Of a DNA stretch of 64,000 bases, positions 54,171 through 64,000 are shown in pieces. Below the pieces are notes generated by a model. The model did no database searches and was not told where the DNA came from. It saw only the letters and a program-made list of their open reading frames with translations. The DNA is from Xylogone sp. PMI_703. Lineage: Eukaryota > Ascomycota > Leotiomycetes. The stretch covers positions 62,001 to 126,000 of the forward strand of contig JAJTUQ010000021.1 in the NCBI GenBank assembly GCA_021399445.1, read 5' to 3'. The translations under genes were made by a program, and so were the position numbers. Within the stretch, counting starts at the first letter, position 1, and every line of letters starts with the position of its first letter.

Positions 54171-56984
54171 TTTATGGAATTTTTTTAAAGTTTTTTAGAT
54201 TTAAAATTTTAGCCATATGATTTTAGTATAAATTTAGTATTTTTAGTATTAATATAGATTTCAATTAATTAGTATTAGTATGATTTTTTAAAAATTTAAT
54301 TAATTTAGTTTAAGTGAATACTAAATTAATTAATTAAATTCCGAACCCTGTTAAACTACTTAGAATACAACTATTATAAACTAATACAAAATAAATAATC
54401 CTAGCTATTATCATTTCGGTTATACTGCCTAACCCATAATCTACTATACCTTAGACTCTGCTCTCTTTAGTTCATTTAAACTTAAGTTATATAATGTTGT
54501 TTATAGTTCAAATATAACTAATCTTTTAAATCTGCTGTTACAGCGTAATTCACCGCTTGATGTGGTGGCGTCACTGGGAGACTGAGAAATCTTCTTATTT
54601 TTGATGACCTATTCTGGTTGAGACATTCATAAATACACCCTGGTCTACATTTACAATGCTACTAAGACTAGTACTTGTAAGTAAGAGTTAAATGAGAATT
54701 TCAAGAGATTAACTAGATATATAATTACTTAGTATATATAATAGAAGATAATTCATCACTGATAACCCTTACTGTATTTAAATTGCCATAAATATATAGA
54801 TAACTGTATTCGAAATTTGCCTCGATGTACTTGAACTATATGGTTTTTACTGTCATGTCAGAGCTAAAGTTTGTAACAGCTGAAGCTCTGGAAACGATGT
54901 AATAACATTCCAGCATTGACCACCAGGATCCTACATCTCATAGTTAATAATCGAGCTTTAACAGTGAAATATAAAGCCTTACTGATAGAGGAAAGGCAGA
55001 ATAACGTCTCAGCAGCCGTAGTATTGACGTCGAGAGCCGTATTAAGGTTGAGGTGAAAATTTATGGCACCGTTTTCTCATCGAAGAGATACTATACCTAG
55101 AAATACTGTTTCTGGTATGGATATATCCCTCTGGTTGTAGGGCCTGATAAAGTTATATATCTACTGCTGTTATTGGCCTGAATGGATAATGATATGAAAG
55201 TCAGAAATGTTAATCCTTTGTTGAGGTTCATTTTCTAACTATTCTGTTTACGTGTCAAATGGAGTTTACAGACCGTTCAGACTATGCGTTCGGCTGACAT
55301 AATTCCGTGACCTTGCCTTAATAAGTGAGCACCTGCCTATAATTACTGTATTGTACGTATTTGTAGAGTAGATTCTCTGGAATTCCTCTTTAATATGATA
55401 AGTTGTGCCTCTGCATACAGTGATGGTAATGATTGAAACCTTGATAAGGAATCTGTTCAGTGATCGCTCTAGGTTACGTCTCTTTAAATTAATAGATATC
55501 ATCCTCATGTAAGCTTAGCTATTTCATCTACAACAAGCTGAATTATGCCATATAATCTCCTACCATCAGCATCCATCTCGCTTATAAACACTGGAACTAA
55601 GCCTGATTCTGGACTACAATAAAAGAGTTAGACCCTTTTATCTTGGCAGACCTAACAACCAAGAATATATATTTCTTATGCCTTGTGTCCGCTTTTCATC
55701 TCCCTCGATTTCCTCACTTTTGCACACCTGGAGATCGCGATAACGTATCCGTGTCGATCTACATGCTCGTGATTTTCCTTTTGTGTACGGTTATACACTC
55801 TGCAGAGTTGACAGACCCTTTGCAATTTCATCCTGACGGTCAATTAGAACGTAGCCCCAGCAACGAGGTTACAATCAAGTTTAGCTGCTATAGCTGGCAT
55901 TCTTGTCTCGTTGCGTGGCTGAACGATTTTCACGGAAAATTGTGGTTGCTCCCGTTTGTGTCTAATCCATGAGGGCAAGTGCCACGGAGTGGATCATTGT
56001 CATGGTATTTGCTTGTATCATGCGAAGTATCCACAGTCCAAAGCTCGATCGGGATAAAATTGGTGCGCACAGATAAAACAAAGCACGAGAAGGTACTAGC
56101 AAGCCGTCGTTCGCTGGTCAGCGACGTCAGCGAGAAATAATACTTTGTGAGGTTGAAGCTGGCGCAGAAGCGTTTGGAGATGATTGCTGCATTGATATGT
56201 TTATATAGCCCCGGTTCGAATCTCGCATGATCAGCAATAAGTTACAGTTATCCCATTTCATGACAAAATTTCTCTCTAGAATAAAGTTATTTAAACTTAT
56301 AACATAAAGCCAATTTTAGAGATTAACACGTTACTTTAATATATTCATACAGTAAAGATTTCTAGTCCTGAGTCTTATTAAGGCTTAAAGATTAGACATG
56401 TATTATAGTTATTATATATATATAATTGCCTAGTTGTACTTTAACTATTGTCATAATCTGATGTGACAGTACAGGTCTACCAGTAGATTGTTACCATACT
56501 AGCCATAACAAATGTTAAAATAGTTAACTATTTTCTGTTTAATATATAGTTAATAAAAAGAAGTATTTCAAATAAATAATTATTTAAATTTTTAAATTAT
56601 ATAATATTTTACTTTTAAGTTATATAATATTTTGTTTTTATTTTACCTTTTTAGGATATTTTTTATTGATTTGACTTTTATGTTTTAACTATAACTTGTA
56701 TAAGCTTTAAAATTAATATAACTAATGAATATAACCTTTATAATATCTATTTAACTTTAAGTAAGTTATAAATAACATATTATAAAGTTTTAATATAATG
56801 TCTTGTTGTTATTAATAAGAGTATTATACTTTACCGATTAGACTATTATAAGCTGTTTTGACGTATGATCACGTTATTTTTTTACGTCTAAATATATACT
56901 AAAAATTCGAGATACTGATAAGACTGGATTTTGATATTATAATCACAGGAAGGATAGGTAAGGGCTTTAACAAGTAAAACCTTA
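54171..56984. other. AT-rich to mixed intergenic region; no gene recognised
   Basis: About 2.8 kb. AT-rich at both ends, with a more balanced middle (54900-56250). Open tracts at 55266-55508 and 55643-55972 have products resembling nothing known to me and are not supported. A tRNA B-box-like word (ggttcgaatctc, 56213-56224) is present but no cloverleaf could be folded around it. Confidence 0.4.
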
Positions 56985-57738
56985 CTCGGATTAAACGTCG
57001 TGTTATGTGCACACACAACAAGTTGTATGTAAACGGGGATTGGTCAGATTAAGGTTTTGAGGCCCGTGCAGCGAGAAGACGTTTTGTGAACACACAACAA
57101 GATTAGGGTTATACAATAATCCACGAAATTTAATGATTTGACATCGAAAATGAATTCAGCATATGAAGTTAGACCCATCCCCGAAGTTTGGAGCGATATA
57201 GTCCATTTGAACGTGAAGTATAAGGTGTTGTTGTGTTTGAGCGACCGGTGCAACAAAGCGGTCAGCGCCCGTGGGTTAGTAGAGCACATCCGCAGGTATC
57301 ACGACGTCAAGCCAGCAATCCGGCGTCAAATCGAGCGATATACGAAAGAATTCAAGCATGATTACAATTACGCGACGATTCCCATTCCCGAGAATGGTTT
57401 GGCACCACAGCCCATCATCCCCATCGTAGATGGATACCAATGTAGAGAGTGTTCGTATATCACCCAAAGCGACCAATATATACGACGGCATGCAAATAAG
57501 GACCACGAGAAAAAGCGAACAACCATCGACGAGATATGTACCAGAGTACGGTTGCAAACATGGTTTCGGGATGGCAAAGAGCGATATTGGGTGGTGGACG
57601 AGAGCAAGCAGGCCGACGAGGAGTATCAACGTCGCCAGATCACCGTCCCCGACGTGGGAGAAGTCGACAACAACCCGGTTGACGGAGAAGGGCCAGATGA
57701 GGAAGTCCCAGCGTGGGTTTCGGCCAGTGATCCAATTG
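56985..57738 (+). repeat. 754-bp tandem duplication, unit 1
   Basis: The unit 56985-57738 is repeated directly as 57739-58492, with no difference found in the stretches compared by eye or in the translations. It covers about 150 bp of upstream DNA plus the first 601 bp of the helicase exon 1. The join shows only a single shared base (C) between breakpoints, so it is not explained by long flanking repeats. Confidence 0.95.
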
Positions 57739-57806
57739 CTCGGATTAAACGTCGTGTTATGTGCACACACAACAAGTTGTATGTAAACGGGGATTGGTCA
57801 GATTAA
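57138..57806 (+). pseudogene. Truncated first copy of the helicase exon 1
   Basis: The duplicated 5' end encodes residues 1-200 of the helicase protein, including both zinc fingers. It then runs through the duplication junction into upstream DNA of unit 2 for 22 unrelated residues (ending in NGDWSD) and stops: 222 aa in all. It lacks the exon 1 splice donor and everything downstream. It keeps its own copy of the promoter, so a free zinc-finger fragment could still be made; whether it is made is unknown. Confidence 0.75.
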
Positions 57807-58492
57807 GGTTTTGAGGCCCGTGCAGCGAGAAGACGTTTTGTGAACACACAACAAGATTAGGGTTATACAATAATCCACGAAATTTAATGATTTGACATCG
57901 AAAATGAATTCAGCATATGAAGTTAGACCCATCCCCGAAGTTTGGAGCGATATAGTCCATTTGAACGTGAAGTATAAGGTGTTGTTGTGTTTGAGCGACC
58001 GGTGCAACAAAGCGGTCAGCGCCCGTGGGTTAGTAGAGCACATCCGCAGGTATCACGACGTCAAGCCAGCAATCCGGCGTCAAATCGAGCGATATACGAA
58101 AGAATTCAAGCATGATTACAATTACGCGACGATTCCCATTCCCGAGAATGGTTTGGCACCACAGCCCATCATCCCCATCGTAGATGGATACCAATGTAGA
58201 GAGTGTTCGTATATCACCCAAAGCGACCAATATATACGACGGCATGCAAATAAGGACCACGAGAAAAAGCGAACAACCATCGACGAGATATGTACCAGAG
58301 TACGGTTGCAAACATGGTTTCGGGATGGCAAAGAGCGATATTGGGTGGTGGACGAGAGCAAGCAGGCCGACGAGGAGTATCAACGTCGCCAGATCACCGT
58401 CCCCGACGTGGGAGAAGTCGACAACAACCCGGTTGACGGAGAAGGGCCAGATGAGGAAGTCCCAGCGTGGGTTTCGGCCAGTGATCCAATTG
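57739..58492 (+). repeat. 754-bp tandem duplication, unit 2
   Basis: Second unit, continuous with the functional gene. Both units contain the telomere-repeat-like word TTAGGGTTA (57103-57111 and 57857-57865) 27 bp upstream of the ATG, and two copies of acacacaacaag. Confidence 0.95.
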
Positions 58493-61400
58493 CCCAAGAG
58501 ATCCGGGCATGGGAGATAGCCAAGCAGGAGCATCGTGCAACATTGTTAGCCACGGTGCCGGCCGACGAGTGGGATCCATGGTTGCGGTTTACCGGATGGA
58601 ATACAGTATTGCAGCAGTCCAAGCATGATTTGGTCAAGACACATGCGTTCAGTGAAGTAGCCAAGCCAGAGGAGCCACAGTTGTGTCGATTGATGGCGGC
58701 ATGGGGCCGGATTTTGGAGCGGTGTTTGGATACGTTGGCCAGCGTGGACCACAAAGATGCATTAAAGTGGTGGAAGTCGCCGAAAAATGAGGTGGCCCAC
58801 CAGCACCCATTTGAATTACACCAGAATTCAAAGTCAGTGGACCGGTGCAGCGAGGATTGGCAGCGGTTTATATGTTACGCCATGCGCACGGCGCCAGAGG
58901 AGGAGGGAGGTGAGACGGGTAAGTAATGAGTTTTATTCGTACCATTGGAGAGTATGATTATGCAAAGGAGCCCATTCGGAAAGGCATATCAAAAGTTGGA
59001 CGTGCAGAAGGGGTTTTCAAGAAGGGATTAACCCAGCGGCAAAGGCGGTATTTAAATCATTTAGGAGTTAAGAAAATGGTCAAGTGATCAATTCAGAGCC
59101 GAGAGGTTAAATCATATAGGATTTAAGGGCCAGCGCCAGTAACCGAAAGGGAGGCCAACCCAGCCAATGTGTAAAGTACGTTAAATCATGTAGGATTTAA
59201 GGGCCGGCACCAAGCCGGATTTTTTTTTGCATGACGTATACGCCGGAGAAAAAGGATAGATGTTAACGGTGTACAGAGACAGGAGTCACGTTCACCAGCG
59301 GCCAGTGGAAGTGTATCAACCGCATACGTGAGTGGATGGAGGAGAACGAGGATCCCGACGAGCCCACGGCCGAAGACGACCCATTGGCCGATATGTTGAT
59401 GTGTTTGTGCATGTTGGTGTTAAAGCAGGACACCAGCCGGATGCCGTTGTACGAGTCGCCGTTGATGCATTATATGGCGGTCCGAGGAATCGACGTCAGC
59501 GGCCCACGGTTACGGTCATCCATGCAGTCGACGCCCACGATGGGACGCATATTGTGGATCGGGCGATTGATCATGTTAGAGGTGGCGGTCCCATTGGTGG
59601 GGTGGCCAGCATTAGGGTTGCAGGCCAGGCACGAGTTGCGGTCCGTCCCGCAGCGGATCCAGGAGATTCGACGACACCATTTGTGCGAGGGGTCGTATTC
59701 ACCAATATCCAGCATTTTGTCGCAGTTAGCCAAGGGCAAAAAGTCCAACGATGAACATCAGGAACCGTCGAATATCCATTGGTCCCACGACGAAGAAACG
59801 ATTTATTATCAGGGACCAGGAATCCGGATGGATAGTTTACGCAGGATGTGTCGGAATTTAATTAGCGAATTAAGAATATTAATTCGAGAATTGATGTTTG
59901 ACCAGCCACCACCCACGATTGATTTGACGACAATCGAGGATTCGATGGCGTGGAATACGCATTTTCGACGAGTTGAATATAATTTTATTGAGAACGTCAA
60001 AAATCAGAAGCAGTGCAAAGTTGGGTGGGAATATTTGTACCGGCGGGCACGGCAGAAGGGCGGACCATGGTCATTAATCAAGCGGGCAGCAGATGGGACG
60101 GAGACGTGGAACGAGTCACAGAAGAGAGGGTATTTAAACCGGGAAAGGGAGTTTTTGCGGAAGTTGATGGTGACGATGCATATCACAGGAGGACAGCCGG
60201 CGCGGGGGCCGGAGATCGGGTCGATCAAGGTCAGCAACAGCGTATATTCGGCACGCAACATATACGTGATCAACGGGCAGGTATGTTTTTTGACGATGTA
60301 CGACAAGTCACGCAAACGGCGAGGCAACACGGATTACATCGTGCGATTTTTACCAACGGCGGTCAGCCAGATGGTGGTACAGTATTTGGTGTACGTGCGG
60401 CCATTCGCGCGGGCATTAGACCGTCGCGAGTCGGAGTATTTGTTCGCGGACGAGGGCAAGCCGTGGGCAGGGGAGGAGTTGAGCAATCAGTTGGCCAAAG
60501 ACAGCCAGAGGTATTTAGGAGTGCGGTTGACGACGCGGGGATATCGACAGGTGGCGATCGGGATAGCGGTGCGCAAGTTGGGACGGGCCAGCCGGACGTG
60601 GGAGAAGGAGGAGGGAATGAAGGGGGAGGAGGAGGACGAGGACGAGGGTGAAGAGGAGGAAGCAGAGGGAGATGGAGAAGAGACAGGAGGATTAGCATTG
60701 GATACGTTTCGACATGCGTTGATTCGGTGAGTGATTTTTATTTTTTTATATTTTTTATATTTTTATATTTTTATTTAATATTTTTAATTTTTAATTTGGT
60801 TATTTTATCATACAAAAAGATAAAAGGAGAAAGTTGGTAATAGATGAGGTTAGCAAGTAGGGAGAGGGTGAGAGTTGGCAAGGGCCACAGTGAAAGCAGA
60901 GTTTAAATCATACAGGAGTTAAAGGAGTAGAACAGTCAAGTGATTGAACAGCGAGAGGTTAAATCATACAGGAGTTAAGGGATAAGCACAGCAGCCAATC
61001 AGAAAGCAAGGCATTAAATCATAAAGGATTTAAGGGCCACGTTCGTACAGTGGTTACGTATTTGAACACATCAATGTCACATATTCAGGAGGTTTAGCAG
61101 ATTGAGTAAAGATTTGGGTTGACAAGTTATACAGGCAAGCCGGGCATCAACGACGCGTCGCACAACAGCATTACGCCATCGACGGGAATTTTTTGCATCG
61201 ATTGGGGCCAGAGTTGATCAGCGTGTTCGAGCAGGCATCAGTCAAGTGGCATGAGTTTTTGGAGTTGGAGACGATGAGCACATGGTATTATGCCACCGGC
61301 AGCAAAGGTGAAGTAAAACGTCGGACCAAGCACGAGCGAGGCATCAGCGAGGAGTTGATGAGGTATAGCATCCCACGACGTATCAAGAGAGAGCATCAAG

Positions 61401-63409
61401 TTAAGGCCGACGCGGACCAGGCCAGAGGCGTCCATCACAAGAAAGCCGCGCAAGCAACGAGCAAGGCAGTCCAAGGGATCCGGGCGATATACGGACCACA
61501 AGGACGATTCAAGTCGGTGGAGCAGCAAGAAGCGATGGAGTTTATGCATCACGGCCATACAACATCGATCATCGTGTTACCGACCAGCAGCGGCAAGTCA
61601 GTGTTGTTTTTTTCGATGGCAGCAACGGTGGTACAGCAAACGGTAGTAGTGGTGGTTCCATTTGCAGCATTAGTGGATGATATTATGGAGCGTGGACGAG
61701 AGGCCGGATTGAATTGCGAAGAATGGCGAGATGAGCACAGTGGTAAGGAGTTACAACAGTTGATAGTGGTCAGCGCAGACCGAGCCGTCAACGGGCCGTT
61801 TTTGCAGTATGCGCAAGGGATGCAGATCCGGGGACAGTTGGCGCATATGTTTTTCGACGAGTGCCACGTTGCAATCACAGACATATCATACCGAGCACGA
61901 TTGCGAACATTGTGGCAGTTACGGTATATTGGGTGTCGATTTACGGGGTTGACAGCGACGTTGATAGTAGATTTGGAGTGGATATTACGAGAGCAATTGT
62001 CGATTGAGGGAGCGGTATTATTTCGACGACATACAGCACGGCGGACGATTCGATATCGGGTGATTGACAGCAAGAATGAGCCGCCATTCGAGGTTGGGAT
62101 TCGAGTTGTGCAGCAATTAGGAGAGTTTTCGGGCAACCAGGGTGGGATTATATACGTACGTAGTTATGCGGTGGGCGAGAAAGTTCAGGAAATATTGGGA
62201 TGTCCGTTTTACAAGGCCACAGCGGAGGATAAAGGGGAGATGTTACAACAGTGGATACGGGGAGAGTGGAGGGAAAGGAAGGAGAGAAGTGAGACAGAGG
62301 AGACCGAGGAGGGAGAGGAGAAGCAGGAGAGAGGGATCGAGGAAAGAAGGACAAGGGGACAGGGGAAGGGTTGGATCGTAGCCACAGGAGCGTTGGGGAC
62401 GGGGATCAACATCGAAGGCATCCGATACGTCATTCACATTGACCGGCCATACGGATTGACGAGTTTCGTACAGCAGAGCGGACGTGGAGGACGAAGTGGT
62501 GAGGTGAGCGAGTCGATAATCGTAGTTAATGTCAAGCACACGCGGCCATTCAAGGGGGAGGAGGAAATTACGGCGTACAGCGTGGAGGAGGTAGACGAGC
62601 AGGCAATGACAGAGTATATCCAAAGTCGACCATGTCGACGGATAGTGTTAGGACGGTATATGGATGGCGTGGTGCGAGTGGATTGCGGACGGGTTGACGG
62701 GGTGTTGTGTGACGTATGCCACAAGAGAGCAGCACAAGAGCAGTACATCCGGGAAGAGGAGGGAAGTAAGGCAGAAGAAGACGGAGGAGGAGAGGGAAGA
62801 GAGGTGAGGTTTGAAGGAGAAACAAGTGAGTCAGGGATTGAACGGGAAGAAGAAGAAGGGCCACGGGTGGAAATTCGACAACGGTTGGGGATGGAGGAGA
62901 TGACGGATGGGGAGATGTTTTGGGTGATGGGGGAGTTGCAGAAGAGATGTATATATTGCGAATTGACGCAGGAAGGCGAAGCAAAGGCGGAGATTCACGA
63001 GTACACGGATTGTGAATTGGCGTCACGGGCAGGATGTGGAATGGTAGCATACGAGCAATGGCGAGAGGAGGTGCGGTTAGACGTAGGGCAACAGTGTTGG
63101 GAGTGTGGATTGACGCAAGAGTTGTGTCGGCGCGTTGAACGAGGGTTGGCGGAGTGTGAATATTCGATGGTGATGTTGGTGGGAATATTCATCATGATGC
63201 AGCAGGAGGCGGGATGGAGGAGGATTGGATGGGACATTGGATTTCGAGGGCAAAGTCGGAAGGAGATAGTTCAATGGATGGGACAGTGGGAGGCGAATTG
63301 GTGGGTGGGAGGGCGATGGGAGAACAATTGGATGCGAGTGTGGCGATGGATATGTCGATTATACGTGTACGAGCAGGCGGGAGCGTTACGGGTGATGAAA
63401 GGAGATTAA
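57892..63409 (+). CDS. Telomere-linked-type RecQ family helicase with N-terminal zinc fingers
   Basis: My gene model has three exons (57892-58918, 59277-60726, 61135-63409) and gives 1583 aa. Introns of 358 and 408 bp have GTAAGT/ACAG and GTGAGT/ACAG ends and keep the frame. N-terminal fingers are C29/C34/H46/H51 and C98/C101/H114/H119, an OrsD (DUF3505)-like pair. Exon 2 carries a region (ARGPEIGSIKV...MYDKSRKRRGNTDYIVRFLP...GYRQVAIGIAVRK) reminiscent of a tyrosine-recombinase fold. Exon 3 is an SF2 helicase with Walker A LPTSSGKS (about 977), DECH box (about 1066), GLTAT, and motif VI QQSGRGGRSG (about 1271), as in RecQ. Glu/Arg-rich low-complexity tracts interrupt exon 2's end and the second helicase lobe. 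A Cys-rich C-terminus follows. Related genes sit next to telomeres in other fungi. Helicase assignment is firm; the fused gene model needs cDNA. Confidence 0.85.
58919..59276 (+). repeat. Intron 1 with three palindromic repeat units
   Basis: Contains three copies of a 20-bp near-palindrome, consensus TTAAATCATATAGGATTTAA (arms TTAAATC and GATTTAA): 59052-59071, 59107-59126 and 59181-59200, spaced 55 and 74 bp. Each is followed by AAG, usually AAGGGCC. A T-tract, a branch-like gttaac and tacag precede exon 2. Confidence 0.8.
60727..61134 (+). repeat. Intron 2 with three palindromic repeat units
   Basis: After a T/A-rich start come three copies of the same palindromic repeat at 60903-60922, 60959-60978 and 61014-61033, spaced 56 and 55 bp. 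Spacer words are shared with intron 1 (gtcaagtgat, then agcgagagg / agccgagagg), so the whole unit of about 55 bp is repeated, not only the palindrome. Confidence 0.8.
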
Positions 63410-63554
63410 GAGTTGTGAGATCGGGACAGTCAGGAGAGAGGGAATGATTAGAGATTAGGATTGGGTAGTCAAATCGGAAGGAAAAGGAAACGGGAGAAGC
63501 AAAGGAAGAAGCAAAAGGAAGGGTAAAAGGAAAGATGTGAATGATAACCAAGGA

Positions 63555-63595
63555 GATTGCGAAGCAATCAAGCCAATAGCATCGGCGCGAAGCGC
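63555..63595. repeat. Two GCGAAGC-core mini-hairpins
   Basis: GATTGCGAAGCAATC (63555-63569, 6-bp stem, GAA loop) and GCGCGAAGCGC (63585-63595, 4-bp stem, GAA loop). A third, GATTGCGAAGCA, starts at 63989 and is cut by the window end. The common core GCGAAGC is known to form an exceptionally stable single-stranded DNA mini-hairpin. Confidence 0.6.
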
Positions 63596-63670
63596 ACAAG
63601 GGGAGAAAGGTGAAAAAGATATGGATTTAACAATAGTATCAAGGTAAGGGAAAATAAATTAAATAATATA

Positions 63671-63709
<39 letters not shown>
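63671..63709. repeat. Tetranucleotide microsatellite (GAAA)n
   Basis: About nine tandem GAAA units, followed by imperfect gaaagg/gaaag units. A purine-only tract downstream of the helicase gene. Confidence 0.9.
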
Positions 63710-63778
63710 GAAGAAAGAAGATGTTAGATTAGCAGTTTACAGGAAAGGGAGATAATTAAACAATTAGAAAGCAAGAAG

Positions 63779-63854
63779 TTAAATCATATAGGAGGTAAGA
63801 AAGTAAGTATAGTAATCAATTAAAGAGCAGAAAGTTAAATCATAAAGGATTTAA
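63779..63854. repeat. Two palindromic repeat units downstream of the helicase gene
   Basis: TTAAATCATATAGGAGGTAA (63779-63798) and TTAAATCATAAAGGATTTAA (63835-63854), 56 bp apart, with the same spacer style (caatta.agagcagaaag). The repeats are therefore not confined to introns. Confidence 0.78.
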
Positions 63855-64000
63855 GGACAGTAATTATAAACAGTTAAGAGAAGAATAATAATAATACAAA
63901 ATTAGATGTATAAAAGGAAATTTGAGAAAAGAAAAGTTGGGAGATAAAGCAAAAGGAGTAATTAATAAATCAGGATTAGATATTCAAGGATTGCGAAGCA

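Larger units (their letters stand above)
63410..64000. other. 3' flank of the helicase gene with repeats; no gene seen
   Basis: 591 bp. It contains a GAAA microsatellite (63671-63709), two more palindromic repeat units (63779-63798 and 63835-63854, spaced 56 bp), and three GCGAAGC-core hairpins. The open frames here are short shadows. Confidence 0.6.

Noticed and set aside
55266..55972. Two open tracts (80 and 109 codons) in the region between hAT and the helicase gene
   Set aside because: No family resemblance and no splice or promoter context. The second starts at a non-ATG codon (ttggcagac).
56161..56245. Possible tRNA gene around a B-box-like ggttcgaatctc and an A-box-like tggcgcagaag
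   Set aside because: No acceptor stem can be paired, and the T-arm has mismatches. At best a pseudogene or chance.
59332..60651. Alternative long open frames overlapping helicase exon 2 (140 and 212 codons, plus strand)
   Set aside because: They overlap exon 2 in another frame. The exon 2 frame has conserved-looking blocks and splices in phase on both sides.
1..64000. CRISPR arrays, bacterial operons, rRNA genes
   Set aside because: No regular repeat-spacer array, no bacterial-style gene spacing and no rRNA-like sequence seen. The window is clearly eukaryotic.

Overview
The window is fungal nuclear DNA, most likely from a filamentous ascomycete (Pezizomycotina). The evidence is short 50-65 bp GT-AG introns, a Zn2Cys6 regulator, a fused LeuC-LeuD dehydratase, and long AT-rich blocks whose decayed retrotransposons show G-to-A/C-to-T changes and new stops typical of repeat-induced point mutation (RIP). 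I cannot name the genus. The mix of a telomere-linked-type RecQ helicase gene, transposons and one gene island looks like a subtelomeric compartment, but no telomere array is visible.

Layout. 1-2151: end of a minus-strand Copia element. 2.2-31.5 kb: AT-rich RIP block with a Ty3/gypsy chromovirus (2224-9567), a minus-strand gypsy element (10532-18129), a relic of the RecQ-gene intron (about 20180-20520), a second chromovirus (21398-30350), three nested solo LTRs, and three short GC-richer TG...CA insertions with 4-bp target duplications. 31.9-46.6 kb: gene island of normal composition. 47.2-54.2 kb: RIP-damaged hAT transposase gene split by an intact 5.7-kb Copia element. 54.2-57.0 kb: AT-rich, no gene recognised. 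57.0-63.4 kb: a three-exon gene for a 1583-aa zinc-finger/recombinase-like/RecQ helicase protein, with its promoter and first exon tandemly duplicated. 63.4-64 kb: small hairpins and a microsatellite.

The gene island is a probable metabolic cluster: an aldehyde dehydrogenase, a 3-isopropylmalate-dehydrogenase-like enzyme, a 3-isopropylmalate-dehydratase-like enzyme, a dienelactone hydrolase, a DapA-family aldolase/lyase, a Zn2Cys6 regulator and a Dal5-type MFS transporter. All four promoter regions carry the palindrome GGCTATAGCC or a 9/10 match. Within CGG-CTATAG-CCG this is the kind of inverted CGG pair that Zn2Cys6 proteins bind, so the cluster regulator probably controls the set. A coherent but unproven scheme is: import, lactone opening, hydroxy-acid isomerisation, oxidative decarboxylation, aldol cleavage to pyruvate plus an aldehyde, and aldehyde oxidation.

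The main points for follow-up are this regulon and its non-leucine use of leucine-pathway paralogues, the palindromic repeat clusters in the introns and 3' flank of the RecQ gene (found again in a RIP-decayed relic 39 kb away), and the short insertions that sit unmutated inside RIP-destroyed elements.
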